From assembly GCA_016711295.1 (NCBI GenBank), contig JADJTE010000005.1, positions 248,001-312,000 on the forward strand: a DNA stretch of 64,000 bases. The letters run 5' to 3'. The notes under the pieces were generated by a model. The model was not told where the DNA came from. It did not search any database and was given only the letters and a program-made list of their open reading frames with translations. Source of the DNA: Sphingobacteriales bacterium. GTDB taxonomy: Bacteria; Bacteroidota; Bacteroidia; Chitinophagales; UBA2359. Within the stretch, counting starts at the first letter, position 1. Each line of letters opens with the position of its first letter. Below, piece by piece: positions 30,109 to 39,457 of the stretch. A program made the translations under genes and the position numbers.

Positions 30109-30816
30109 TCCCGACTTCCTCACAATTACTTCGCCAAAGGCGTACCACAGCACGTCATCCTGCGCGGCAACAACCGTGAGCCGATTTTCGCCAACGACGA
30201 AGACTGCCAGTTCTTCAAGGAAGCGCTCCTCGACGCTGCTCAGCGTTACCAGCTCATCATCCATGCCTACGTGTTGATGACCAACCACCTGCACCTGCTG
30301 GCAACGCCTGCAACTGAAGAAAGTCTGCCGAAAACCATGCAGAGTCTCGGTCGGCGCTATGTCCAATATTTCAATTACCGCTACAAACGCACGGGTACCC
30401 TGTGGGAAGGGCGCTATCGCGCTACCGTGGTCGATGCCGAAAGCTACCTGTTCGAATGCATGCGCTACATCGAACTCAACCCGGTGCGAGCCGGCATGGT
30501 GGCTCACCCGCGGGAACACGTCTGGTCGAGCTACCGTGCTAATGGTGAAGGCAAGAACGATCCATTGGTGACGCAGCATAGTGAATACCGGCGGCTGGGC
30601 GCAGACGATAGTGAGCGACAGAAGGCGTATCGAGGCCTGGTGAAAGCGCCGATGGACGCTGAATGCCTGGCTGACGTGCGCGCCTGCACACACAAAGGCT
30701 GGGCGCTTGGCGGGGATCGGTTCAAGGAAAAGATCGAGCGGCTGAGTCAACGCAGAGCTGCACCCTTGCAAAAGGGAAGTTTGCCACCACCAAAACCCAG
30801 AATACAAACGCAATAA
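30109..30816 (+). mobile_element. RAYT (REP-associated tyrosine transposase) coding region, lacking its start codon
   Basis: Y1/HUH single-strand transposase of the TnpA-REP family. GVPQHVILRGNNREPIF opens the domain, the metal-binding HxH is in MTNHLHLLATP, and the catalytic Tyr region is YFNYRYKRTGTLWEGRY, followed by CMRYIELNPVRAGMV. The insert is visibly GC- and CTG-rich, like a gammaproteobacterial gene and unlike its ~40% GC surroundings. Unique sequence begins at what should be codon 2 (SRLPHNYF without ATG) and ends in RRAAPLQKG, where such proteins usually end within a few residues; the frame then reads repeat sequence to 30816. The first in-frame ATG is 30271. No REP hairpins were found on either side. 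It is either a foreign insertion or an assembly chimera. Confidence 0.8.
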
Positions 30817-31315
30817 ATACCATACCTACGAGGCAGTAAGTTGGGACAAAGAATTTGAGCTGGTAAGACAATTAGCCCATAAAATTGCCGAATGGATTGA
30901 AAATGACGAAACAACAGGGTTTAGCAAGAGATTGATACACAAAATATACCAATTCAGAGAACTAAAAATGAAGGCAAACCCGATTGCGCGCTGGTTATCG
31001 CCTACTATTTTGCTCGACAAAGACGCAAAGAACCACTCTCCGAAGCTATTTTTGCCATGCTCACAAAAGCATTTATGGCGGGCGAAATTGCAATACCCGA
31101 TGAACCTAAAATAAAATACACCAATTCAGCAGCGACAGAGCGACCTCTTGGCAATAGCCGCCGATGGACTGAACTATTAATCCGTAGCAAAACAAAATTT
31201 AAAACATAAATACACATGGAAAAACCAACCTATAACCAGCAAGGCAAGTCCAGCGGGGAGCGCGATTGGAAAGCTAACCTCAATTGGGTCACTGACCCCA
31301 AAGGCTTGCCCCGAA
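30780..31315 (+). repeat. Direct repeat copy B: cas10 3' end and csm2 5' start
   Basis: The second copy of the junction. It carries only a fragment of cas10 (from about ATTKT onward), with its own frame breaks, and then the csm2 start codon at 31216 that leads into the full csm2. The cas10 part here is therefore a dead 3' fragment. Confidence 0.85.
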
Positions 31316-31682
31316 GCCATAGACTTTGCCGAAGCGTTTGGAAAACACCTTGCCAGTTCCGAACGAAAAAGATAAAAAAAAAGGATTGCCAATGACCACC
31401 ACCCAATTGCGCAACTTTTTGGCGAACTGCGCCGCATACAAGCAATGGGTTTTGAGGGCAACGAGACCGACTTTTATATGCTGAAACCTAAATTGGCATA
31501 TACTTGTGCGCGGGAGCTAAAAAATAAAAGGGATAACCGCATAGGCGACTTCGAAAAGACTTTGCGCCCACTTATCGAAGCGGTAGCAAGAGTAAAGAAA
31601 CGGAAAGAGTCACCAATTTCCTAATTTCACCAAATTTGAGGAGGCTGTCGTTGCTTTTCACAAATTCCACGGAGGTGAATAA
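31216..31682 (+). CDS. csm2: Csm2 small subunit, heavily frameshifted
   Basis: Correcting several one-base shifts gives a ~150-residue Csm2: MEKPTYNQQGKSS start, MTTTQLRNFFGELRRIQAMG, DFYMLKPKLAYTCAREL and the family-typical end FEEAVVAFHKFHGGE. Csm2 forms the helical inner filament of the Csm complex beside Csm3. The broken points lie near 31312, 31370, 31422, 31590 and 31630. Every diagnostic segment is present in order, which argues for read error in this poorly resolved stretch and against decay. It lies directly upstream of csm3. Confidence 0.8.
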
Positions 31683-31715
31683 TATACCATATTACTAAAA
31701 TTAAAATATTATACC

Positions 31716-32459
31716 ATGCCTAATAAAAGCTATCAAAAAAATATTTATTACGGAAAAATAAGAACATTAACGGGCTTACATATTGGTGGTACCAATAACA
31801 GCGTGGATATAGGCAACGTTGATGCCTATGTTATTCGCGATGCGTATAGCGGCAAACCCTATATACCGGGTAGTTCGCTCAGAGGCAAATTGCGCTCCTT
31901 GTTAGAGCAAGTATTGGGTATTTACAACTCAAACGCCAATATGGGTAAGGTCAAAAATGGACCTAGCATAGATGGGAAAACAATAACTGTTAAACTATTC
32001 GGTGCAATTAAATCCGAGAGTGAAGGTGGAAACATACCTTCAAAAATTTTGGTGCGCGATTGCCCACTATTAAGCGAATATAGAGACAACCCCAACTTGC
32101 CACAATATACCGAGATTAAGACCGAGGTGGTCATCGACCGCCTGACATCGGAAGCCATGCCTCGCTCTTTGGAGCGCGTACCCGCAGGAGTCGAATTTGA
32201 CCTCCAAATAGTGCTGAACGTTTGGGAGGAAGACAAGGAAGATGATATGTTGCAGCATTTATTTATGGCTATGTTATTGCTCCAAGACGATTATTTGGGT
32301 GGTAAGGGTTCGCGTGGGTGTGGGCAAATAGAAATTGGGATAGGAAACATTGAAGCCCGCGATGCAGCGTTTTATCAGAATGTAGGCAATATTGATAATG
32401 ACGCTAAACAACAAACAAACCACATAATACCCGAAAAACTACGCTTATGGGAGGATTAG
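31716..32459 (+). CDS. csm3: Csm3 backbone RAMP subunit and target RNase
   Basis: A single intact RAMP protein of 247 residues. GKIRTLTGLHIGG opens the ferredoxin fold. GNVDAYVIRD carries the Asp (equivalent to D33) that cuts target RNA every 6 nt. PYIPGSSLRGKLRSLLE and LLLQDDYLGGKGSRGCGQIE are the glycine-rich RNA-binding loops. It polymerises along the crRNA spacer. The stop overlaps the csm4 start by 13 bases, so translation is coupled. This is the only csm gene with no frame break. Confidence 0.95.
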   Translation: MPNKSYQKNIYYGKIRTLTGLHIGGTNNSVDIGNVDAYVIRDAYSGKPYIPGSSLRGKLRSLLEQVLGIYNSNANMGKVKNGPSIDGKTITVKLFGAIKSESEGGNIPSKILVRDCPLLSEYRDNPNLPQYTEIKTEVVIDRLTSEAMPRSLERVPAGVEFDLQIVLNVWEEDKEDDMLQHLFMAMLLLQDDYLGGKGSRGCGQIEIGIGNIEARDAAFYQNVGNIDNDAKQQTNHIIPEKLRLWED

Positions 32460-33504
32460 ACCTTATCTTGTTCCGCTTTACAGCACCCCTGCATATAGGC
32501 AATGTTCGGGCAGACTGCGACCGAACCGAACAAACCTTGCGCTCCGATGCCCTTTACTCGGCTATTATACAGGCGTGGAGTATTCTGGGTATCGAACACC
32601 CCATTTTGGATTGCCCGCCCGATAGCCCCGCCGCGCCCGATTTGGGATTTGCGTGCAGCAGCCTTTTTCCCTATTTCAGAGCAGAAAAAGCCTCAAACCC
32701 CATTTTGTTTTTTCCTAAGCCTATGGGCACACTGCAACCCAAAAACTATAAGGAGCAGAAGAAAATGAAAAAAATACGCTTTGTCGATGCATATTCTTTT
32801 GCTCATTTGCTCCAAAATCCCGATTTGCCATCGGAAGAAGACCAAATAAACGACAGATACTATATTGCCAAAGCCCAAAATGCCATATTTAATCCCGACT
32901 TTATGCAGCGGCAAATAGTGCCTCGTAGCTATGTGCCGCGCTATGGCGAAACAGACCAACAAGGCGAGGAAGTGGTGGAAACCACCATTTTTTATATGGA
33001 ACGCCTCTATTTTAGCCAGTATTCAGGGCTATTCTGCTTGATGCAGTTCGACGACGACGCGATAAAAAATAAGGTTTTGGCGGCTTTGCAATACCTACAA
33101 GATGCAGGCATAGGCTCAGACCGCAATATAGGCAATGGTATATTTGAACTATCATGCCAAAACTTTACCGCCTTTGACCAACTGCCCGATATGGGGCAAG
33201 AATATGCCACCAATTTATCGCTATTTTGCCCCGAAAGCAACGAACAGCTACAAACAATGCTGAGCGGCAAGCAATGTGCCTGATAGCTTGATAAAACGTG
33301 GCGGCTGGATAACCGAAGACGATTATTTGAGCTATCGAAAAACAGCGTTTATATGTTTGGCGAAGGCAGTATATTTAGCACCAATGCCGCCACCAAAGGC
33401 AAAACAGTCAATATACGTCCAAAATTGGACGGTGTGCTATTACCTCCACACCCTATTTTTCGCGTAGGTAGAACCTATTTTTACCCATCAAACCAACCCA
33501 ATAA
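32447..33504 (+). CDS. csm4: Csm4 RAMP subunit, frameshifted
   Basis: Caps the crRNA 5' handle and contacts Cas10. FRFTAPLHIGNVRAD and TLRSDALYSAIIQAW mark the N-terminal RAMP fold, and DAGIGSDRNIGNGIFEL is the glycine-rich loop. The C-terminus is split: GGWITEDDYLSYRK lies in one phase and MFGEGSIFSTNAATKG...HPIFRVGRTYFYP in another. With shifts near 33283 and 33345 the protein is ~350 residues and would end at the TAA at 33502, four bases before csm5. It overlaps csm3 at the start. Confidence 0.88.
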
Positions 33505-33508
33505 ACCC

Positions 33509-34628
33509 ATGCCAACAACAGACGAACGCCTCAATAAAAATTACGACCTGACATTAGAAGTCCTTTCGCCCCTGCATATAGGCGCGGGTAGCGAAAAAAG
33601 TTGGTTCAAAGGTATGGACTTTTTTACCTATAGGGGTGAGGTTTATGTAATAGACAGAAATAAATTGTACCGACAATTGTATAATATGCCAGGGCGAGGC
33701 ACCAATAGTGCCCTTGACAATTATACGGATTTGATATCAAAAGGAGATATGAAAAAAATAGAAGACTATATTTTGCGCGACCTAAGAATAGACATAGAGG
33801 CTATTTGGGATTGGAAATTTGATGCCAGAGATGCCGCCCCTACCGAGATACGCCCCCTCATACGTAATGGATACGGAGAGGCATACATACCGGGTAGCAG
33901 TATCAAAGGAGCTATCCGAAGTGCCTTGTTTGCTCACCTTTATCGCGATTTAGGTATCAAGAATTATACTAAGGACACCCAAAAAGAATTGCTCGGCGAT
34001 TTTGAAAACGCTATCATGCGCTATATACGCCCCTACGACGCCGATTTGTTAGACCCTTCCCGAACTGAACTTTCTAGTGTTCAGCTATTTAACCTATACA
34101 GTAGAAGTTCGAAATGGGAAAGCGAACATAAAAAGGGATTTAGCTTGATGCTCGAAAACTTTTGCCTCGAAGCCCAAGCTACGTTCCGCCTTAGCATTGC
34201 CGATGCTTTTATAGATAAAATAGAGCAGCGCAGCCTAAAAATCTGCCTGCCAATATCCGAAAAATTATCAAAAGGAGATAATCCCATCGACAATTTGTTT
34301 CGCATTATCAACGAACATACGAAAGAACATATCCAACGCGAATTGGCATTTTTCAAAAATACAACCAACACCAGACACAAAAGGGGTCATCAAATTGCTC
34401 GAAGGTTTTAAGAAACGAGCAGAAGAACCTGCCCAAAATACCTGCATCTTGCGCATGGGCTATGGCTTGGGCTATCATGGCATTACCGGCGATTATAGAT
34501 TTGAAGACCATTGCTACACCATCGAAAATCCTGACAAGGAGAACAAAAGCCACCGCTACAAAAGCCGCCGCTTGGCAGGCTACGACGGCGAATATGACCC
34601 TATGGGTTTTGTGAAGTTGTCTTATTAG
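33509..34628 (+). CDS. csm5: Csm5 RAMP subunit, frameshifted
   Basis: Terminal RAMP subunit that binds the crRNA 3' end and recruits trimming nucleases. DLTLEVLSPLHIGAGSEKSW is the N-terminal RAMP opening, AYIPGSSIKGAIRSALFAHL the RNA-binding loop, and LRMGYGLGYHGITGDYRFED the C-terminal glycine-rich loop, ending DPMGFVKLSY. One shift near 34385 separates the last ~80 residues. In the upstream phase no stop separates it from csm4, which fits a nearby one-base error in csm4. It is the last gene of the operon. Confidence 0.9.
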
Positions 34629-34690
34629 CTTGTATGTACGGTGGCTTGGAATGGTAATGAAAAAGATTAGCATACGCCGCACTTTATTCC

Positions 34691-34698
34691 TACCTTTG
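34691..34698 (+). promoter_or_regulatory. -7 element directly before the DUF115-like gene
   Basis: TACCTTTG is followed by CGGC and then the ATG at 34703, so the transcript would be leaderless or nearly so. No clear TTG lies at the right -33 distance. It makes the following gene a transcription unit separate from the cas operon. Confidence 0.5.
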
Positions 34699-34702
34699 CG
34701 GC

Positions 34703-35578
34703 ATGATTATGCTCCTATTTCGGTGGCAAGAAGCCCTCAAAGCCACTTTTGCCAGTTTGGCTACTTTGCTGCGTGTGGTGTTGATGTCGCAATGGCGGGT
34801 AGTGCGCCCGCCGCGTGTGGGCGAGCGGTGTGTTATTTTGGGCAACGGACCTTCGCTTAGTCAGAGCCTGCACCAATACGCGCCTGTTTTAGCCAATTAT
34901 CGGCGGCTATGCGTCAATGATTTTCCGCGCTCCGATGCTTTTGAGCAGATAAAACCCGACATATATTTGCTGGCTGCCAAAGAATATTGGCGCGATGATG
35001 TATTAGACAGCTACAAAGCCAATAGCCGCGCTACTTTCGATGCTTTGTTGCGCAAAACAACTTGGCAAATGGCAATACTATTGCCCTACGAAGCGCGGGG
35101 GCATCGGGCATTCATTGCTCAATTTGCCCAAAATCCAAACCTGAAAATATATTATTTTAATATGACACCCGTCGAGGGATTTCGGTCTTGGTGTCATTAT
35201 TCGTTCGATAGGGCTTGGGGCACGCCGCGCCCCCACAATGTTCTTATCCCTTGTTTGATGTTGGCTATTGGTATGGGTTTTCGCGAGATTTATTTGCTGG
35301 GTGCCGACCACTCGTGGTTGCCCGAAATTTCGGTGAATGAGCGCAATGAAGCCCTTGTTTGCCAAAAACATTTTTATGACGAAAATGCCGCCCAAGCCAA
35401 TGTCATGTATCGTGCAGGACAACGCCCGCGCCGATTATACGAGATATTAGAAAAATTTTACCTCACTTTTCGCGCCTATTTTGATATCAAAGACTATGCC
35501 GACCGAAAAGGTGTTGCTATTTATAATGCTACGCCGCAATCGTTCATAGACGCATTTGACCGACAGACCTTGCCATGA
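34703..35578 (+). CDS. DUF115/MptE-like nucleotide-sugar-type protein
   Basis: A 291-residue protein with an N-terminal hydrophobic stretch and the DUF115-style Rossmann signature RCVILGNGPSLSQSL near residue 45, followed by RRLCVNDFPRSDAFEQIKPDIYLLAA and a late IYLLGADHSWLPE. This family includes 6-hydroxymethylpterin pyrophosphokinase-like enzymes and proteins found in surface glycan or flagellin modification loci. Activity here is unknown; a glycan-related role is most plausible. It follows csm5 by 75 bases but has its own promoter element. ATGA overlap couples it to the next gene. Confidence 0.65.
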   Translation: MIMLLFRWQEALKATFASLATLLRVVLMSQWRVVRPPRVGERCVILGNGPSLSQSLHQYAPVLANYRRLCVNDFPRSDAFEQIKPDIYLLAAKEYWRDDVLDSYKANSRATFDALLRKTTWQMAILLPYEARGHRAFIAQFAQNPNLKIYYFNMTPVEGFRSWCHYSFDRAWGTPRPHNVLIPCLMLAIGMGFREIYLLGADHSWLPEISVNERNEALVCQKHFYDENAAQANVMYRAGQRPRRLYEILEKFYLTFRAYFDIKDYADRKGVAIYNATPQSFIDAFDRQTLP

Positions 35579-36363
35579 TTCTGAATTATAAACTATTGGG
35601 CGGTGCCAAGCAACCCGCTATCGTTATCCTACATGGCTTGTTTGGTATGCTCGACAATTGGCAGACCGTCGGGCGGCAATTGTCCGACCAATATGCCGTT
35701 TGGCTCATCGACCAACGCAATCACGGCAAATCGCCGCATAGCCTTACGTTTGACTACCACACGCTATCCGACGATTTGTGCGATTTTTTCGACCAACATG
35801 GCTTGCAACAAGCCGCCTTGCTCCTGGGGCACTCGATGGGCGGCAAGGTGGCTATGCGTTTTGCGGTCGAACACGGCACGCGGATAGCACGGCTCGCCAT
35901 TGCCGATATCGCGCCTACGGATTATCCCGCCACAGGGCACGATAGCATTTTTCGCGCCTTGTTCGATATAGATATAAAGCACCTCAGCTCGCGTGCCGAA
36001 GCCGAAACCTTATTTGCCCAACAAATAGACGACGAAGCTACCTACCGTTTTTTGCTCAAAAACCTGACGCGCAACACGGACGGAAGCTATGCTTGGAAAT
36101 TTAATTTTGAAGCTATCTACTATAATTATGCCGAGATAGTGGGCAATCCTCTGGGTAGGTTTGACCGCTACGACCGCCCTACCTTGTTTTTGAAAGGCGG
36201 CAATTCGCCTCATTACATCGACCTGCCGCAAGACGAAGCTATTATCCAACAGTATTTTCCACAGTCCCGTATCGAAGTCATCGACAACGCAGGGCATTGG
36301 ATACATGCCGACCAGCCCGATGCTTTTGTAGCAGCAATCAGGGCGTTCTTAGCAGAACCTTAG
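35575..36363 (+). CDS. Alpha/beta hydrolase (YbfF/BioH-like esterase)
   Basis: A compact 262-residue hydrolase. The HG motif is VILHGLFGMLDNW, the nucleophile Ser is in LLGHSMGGKVAM (about residue 84), and the catalytic His is in DNAGHWIHADQPD near the C-terminus. RNHGKSPHS is typical of the YbfF/ABHD11 group, which hydrolyses short acyl esters or thioesters. No signal peptide, so cytoplasmic. Its ATG overlaps the TGA of the gene before. Intact. Confidence 0.88.
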   Translation: MILNYKLLGGAKQPAIVILHGLFGMLDNWQTVGRQLSDQYAVWLIDQRNHGKSPHSLTFDYHTLSDDLCDFFDQHGLQQAALLLGHSMGGKVAMRFAVEHGTRIARLAIADIAPTDYPATGHDSIFRALFDIDIKHLSSRAEAETLFAQQIDDEATYRFLLKNLTRNTDGSYAWKFNFEAIYYNYAEIVGNPLGRFDRYDRPTLFLKGGNSPHYIDLPQDEAIIQQYFPQSRIEVIDNAGHWIHADQPDAFVAAIRAFLAEP

Positions 36364-36428
36364 ACCGAGGCACTAATAATGAACTGTTGTACCTTAGCAG
36401 ATAGCACAAACTGAGGGAGTGCTGAGGT

Positions 36429-36572
36429 TTAGGCACAAGGGTCGTCGGGCAAATGTTGCTCAGTGGGCGGCTGGTAATTAAATTTGGGGCAGTCGCATTT
36501 TTCTTTAAACAAGCCGCAGCCGCTGGCTAATGAAACAATAGATAGAGCAGCAATCCAGATATATCGGTTCAT
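36429..36572 (-). CDS. 47-residue lipoprotein
   Basis: A tiny gene encoding MNRYIWIAALSIVSLASGC and a short mature part rich in Cys and Pro (GLFKEKCDCPKFNYQPP). SLASGC is a good lipobox, so a peptide of ~28 residues would be lipid-anchored. A near-perfect promoter lies ~65 bases upstream. Short Cys-containing lipoproteins of this kind are common and usually unannotated in Bacteroidota; the function is unknown. It lies alone between convergent larger genes. Confidence 0.6.
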   Translation of the reverse strand: MNRYIWIAALSIVSLASGCGLFKEKCDCPKFNYQPPTEQHLPDDPCA

Positions 36573-36637
36573 AAGAATTGGGAGGTTTTGTGCAGTTAAA
36601 CAAATAATTTAGCGTGGCTTAGAAGGCGTATAGTCGG

Positions 36638-36667
36638 CAAAGGTATATCGATTTGCTCGAAACACAA
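36638..36667 (-). promoter_or_regulatory. Promoter of the small lipoprotein gene
   Basis: Minus-strand TTG (36665-36667), a 19-base spacer and TACCTTTG (36638-36645): an exact consensus match. Confidence 0.65.
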
Positions 36668-36747
36668 ACCCCACCACCGAAAAAGTTAGTGGCAGGGTTG
36701 CGGGTTTTCATGGCAAAGCCATATTTAGAACGTCAAATCAGGGAGTA

Positions 36748-38235
36748 TTATTGTGGTACGATGATAGTTCTGCCGTTAATCACTATTTGTTTTGCTCGTA
36801 TAGGCTTGTTGTTGTTGCGATTAGGAGGTGCTATGACCTCGGCATCTGCAAACCTTTGTTGGGCATTGCTTGTAGGAGATTGCTTGTCGGTGTCGGCAGT
36901 AGTATTGTCGGGTGCGGCATGTCCTGTGGGGATATTGTTGCGGCTATTATCGATTGTACTTGGCGAGTTATCGGCAGTGCTACGGCTGTTATTAGTGGCA
37001 TTGTGCGAATTGTCGGTCGTATTGTTGCGGCTATTATTAGTAGTATTGTGCGAATTGTCGGTCGTATTGCGGGCGGGCGAATTTTTTTGATGGCTTCGTA
37101 TCGCATTGAGGCGGGCTTTTTGTTGTTCAATTTCGTAGATATCACATACGGGTTCGGGCTGTGGTTGTGGTTGCGGCTGTGGCGGTACGGGTACGGGTGT
37201 GGGTGTAGGTGTAGGCGCGGGTGTAGTAGATTCGGTGTTTTGTACCGATTCGACCCAATAGGGAAAAGTGCCGATGCGGTTACTTTTATAGTCTATCCAC
37301 ATATATCCTTTTTCGCCCCAGTCTTCGCCCCACGAATTTTTGATTAGCCATGCTTGTCGGCTATCGTCCCAACCGATGATAGTAACGGCATGATTTACGT
37401 CGCCGTAGGCATTTTCGTTGAAAGTCCCGCTTTTATAGGCTAAAAAACGCATTGGTTGCATTCACTGCCGTTACTACTGCACCGTGCGCAGCGATGGCAT
37501 CTTGATTTCTTGTACGGTGGCAATTTCGCGCGACATCGTTACTCTGCCGTAATCGGCTACTTCGTAGGATGTTTCGTTGGTGGGTTGGCATTGGTATTGC
37601 CATTTTTGGTAGGGCAATTCAGTTTCGGTAGCAATACTTTGGCGCGAGGTTTTGAGCCATTCGAAAGTGGTGCCGTACCAACCGCCCCAGCAACCGCCGC
37701 CGCCCGAACAATCGAGCAGATGCTGCTCGGACATATCCAAGGAATAGGGCGAAGCGTTTTTATGGCGCATCAGATAATTGCTTTCTAAGGCGGCGATAGT
37801 TCCGAATGCCCAGCAACTTCCGCAACTGCTTTGCTCGCGCACAGGCGTTACAAAGTTATAGTTGCGCAAATCGGCATACGATTGTTTAGCTATCATGCCC
37901 AAGGGCGACGCGCCTTGTAGAGTAGGTGCAGTATTGTTTTGGCGTAGCTTGTTGCGGTCTAAATTGGTGGGCACTGCCAAGCCGCGCACATTAGACCCAT
38001 TGAGCGACGCTTCTAATACGCGGGTTACGCCTACCTCGTAGGTAGCACCCTTGCGTGCTTTTTGAGCGTTGATTTCTTCTACTATTTTGCGTGCTTCGGC
38101 GGCACCGCGCGTATTACTTGTCTCATTGGAGGGTTTAGTGCGGGTGGAGGACCCGCGTTGGGCGTTGAGCGAGATGGATAGGCTTAGTAGGACGAGCCAA
38201 AGCGCAAAATGTTGAGTTGATTGGATAGCTGTCAT
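36748..38235 (-). CDS. Papain-family (C1) cysteine peptidase with Asn-rich tail, frameshifted
   Basis: Signal peptide (LSLSISLNAQ) and a ~100-residue propeptide-like region, then a papain domain: catalytic Cys in QSSCGSCWAFGTIAALE, DCSGGGGCWGG, His in DVNHAVTIIGWDD and Asn in LIKNSWGEDWGEKGYMW. The frame shifts near 37465 between the Cys and His halves. After the domain come a Pro-rich spacer and a low-complexity tail of NTTDNSHN-type repeats. Ends in a basic segment, not a T9SS domain. Probably a secreted or periplasmic protease; the activation mode is unknown. Confidence 0.88.
36950..37085 (-). repeat. Degenerate tandem repeat encoding an Asn/Ser/Thr tail
   Basis: Several imperfect units within the peptidase gene encode NTTDNSHN, NTTNNSRN and NATNNSRS patterns. 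The DNA repeats phrases such as GTGCGAATTGTCGGTCGTAT on the plus strand. Confidence 0.6.
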
Positions 38236-38389
38236 GGCTAATTGATGAGGAGTAAAGGTGAACGATAATAGGGGCTCTCGTTTTAGTAGTGATGATGCTT
38301 GTTAGAGGCGGCAAGCGGGATAAAGGTTTAATCTCGCGAGACAAAATAATTGAGATTGGTTTTTGCCGATATTCATAGCAATAAAAAAT

Positions 38390-38423
38390 ACCCCACAAAT
38401 CCGGTGGGTCAGGCTTGTGGGGT
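38390..38423 (-). terminator. Terminator after the bestrophin operon
   Basis: ACCCCACAA (38390-38398) pairs with TTGTGGGGT (38415-38423), a 9-bp stem followed on the minus strand by ATTTTTTATTG. It lies 27 bases past the bestrophin stop. Confidence 0.65.
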
Positions 38424-38449
38424 GCTTGTTTGGGCTTGCTGAATGTCGA

Positions 38450-39457
38450 TTATAAGACAATATTATTTTGGGGTTGTAATGCGGGCGGCAAATTGGTTTC
38501 GCCCAGCATTTCGCGCATATCTATTTCTATGGTGCGGCTCATTTGCGAAATAGGAACATCGTTTGCTGCGCCTTCAAAGGGATTTTCGGTACTTTCGCCC
38601 ACTTGTTCTAAGGAGGTATACACCCAAGAAATCAGAACGCTAAATGGCACTACCAACCACACCATCTCTCCTTTCATTGCGCCGTCGATACTTTCATTTA
38701 ATTTGTCGAACTCCCTGAGCATACCAAAGGGAAGCAAGAGGCAAAACAACTTGATAAAAAATGAATTGATGGTAGCAAATTGGCGTGGATAAGGAAAATT
38801 TTTGATTCTTTCGCTTCGCCCTTGATAGTCGTAAAAATCTTTAATTGCTTTTTGCAACTCTACAAAGCGATAGTCATCAATTTCTTTGTTTTCAAAAAGC
38901 GATTTGATGGTCTTGCTCTGCAAACTCAATAGCTGTGCTGCTTTATTTTTGGTCGTAAGGATATATTTTAATTCCCGTTCGGGTAAATATTTTTTCAACT
39001 CATCTTCTAATGAGGTTTCTTTTTCGGGAATACGATAAAATTCTTTATATTCCTAGTTATATTTTTTGCTGGTGGTTTCCCAAATCCTACTGTCTCTCAT
39101 GGCATAGCGCAAGGCTGTGAGCCAAGCAAAATGGCGATACACGAGTTCTTTGGTTTTTTGGGGATTGTCAAAAAAATCGCGGCTCATTACCCCAAATGCA
39201 CGGCTATTATTGAGTATTGCTCCCCAAATAATACGCGCTTCCCAAGTGCGGTTATAGGTTTGTGTGTTTTTGAAGCCCACAATAAAAGCGGTCGCCGTTC
39301 CTAATAGGGCAACCACCGTCCAAGGAATGGCAATCCATTTTATCTCTGCCACTTGATAGAGCCAAACAGGTAATATGCCTATAAATAGCAGCCTGTATAT
39401 ATTTCTTCTTGTCCAAAAAAGAAATTCCGAAAATGTATATGATTTGCCTGAATGCAT
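38450..39457 (-). CDS. Bestrophin-family anion channel with in-frame TAG
   Basis: Bestrophin/UPF0187 membrane protein: an N-terminal FSEFLFWTRRNIYRLLF, GFKNTQTYNRTWEARIIWG and SRAFGVM, then a C-terminal PLPFGMLREFDKLNE-like helix bundle (here CLLLPFGMLREFDKLNES) and the late ENPFEGAANDVPISQMSRTIEIDMRE. Bacterial members form pentameric channels. An in-frame TAG at 39053-39055 (KKYN-stop-EYKEFYRIPEKE) interrupts an otherwise normal ~335-residue protein, with the same phase on both sides. It lies 3' of the ion channel gene, whose end touches its start, so the two are co-transcribed. Confidence 0.85.

Noticed and set aside
30082..30813. Minus-strand open frame across the RAYT insert
   Set aside because: The plus strand encodes a clear HUH transposase; the antisense frame is a GC-bias shadow.
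34703..35578. DUF115-like protein as a CRISPR accessory gene
   Set aside because: It has its own -7 element next to its start and is translationally coupled to a general esterase, not to csm5.
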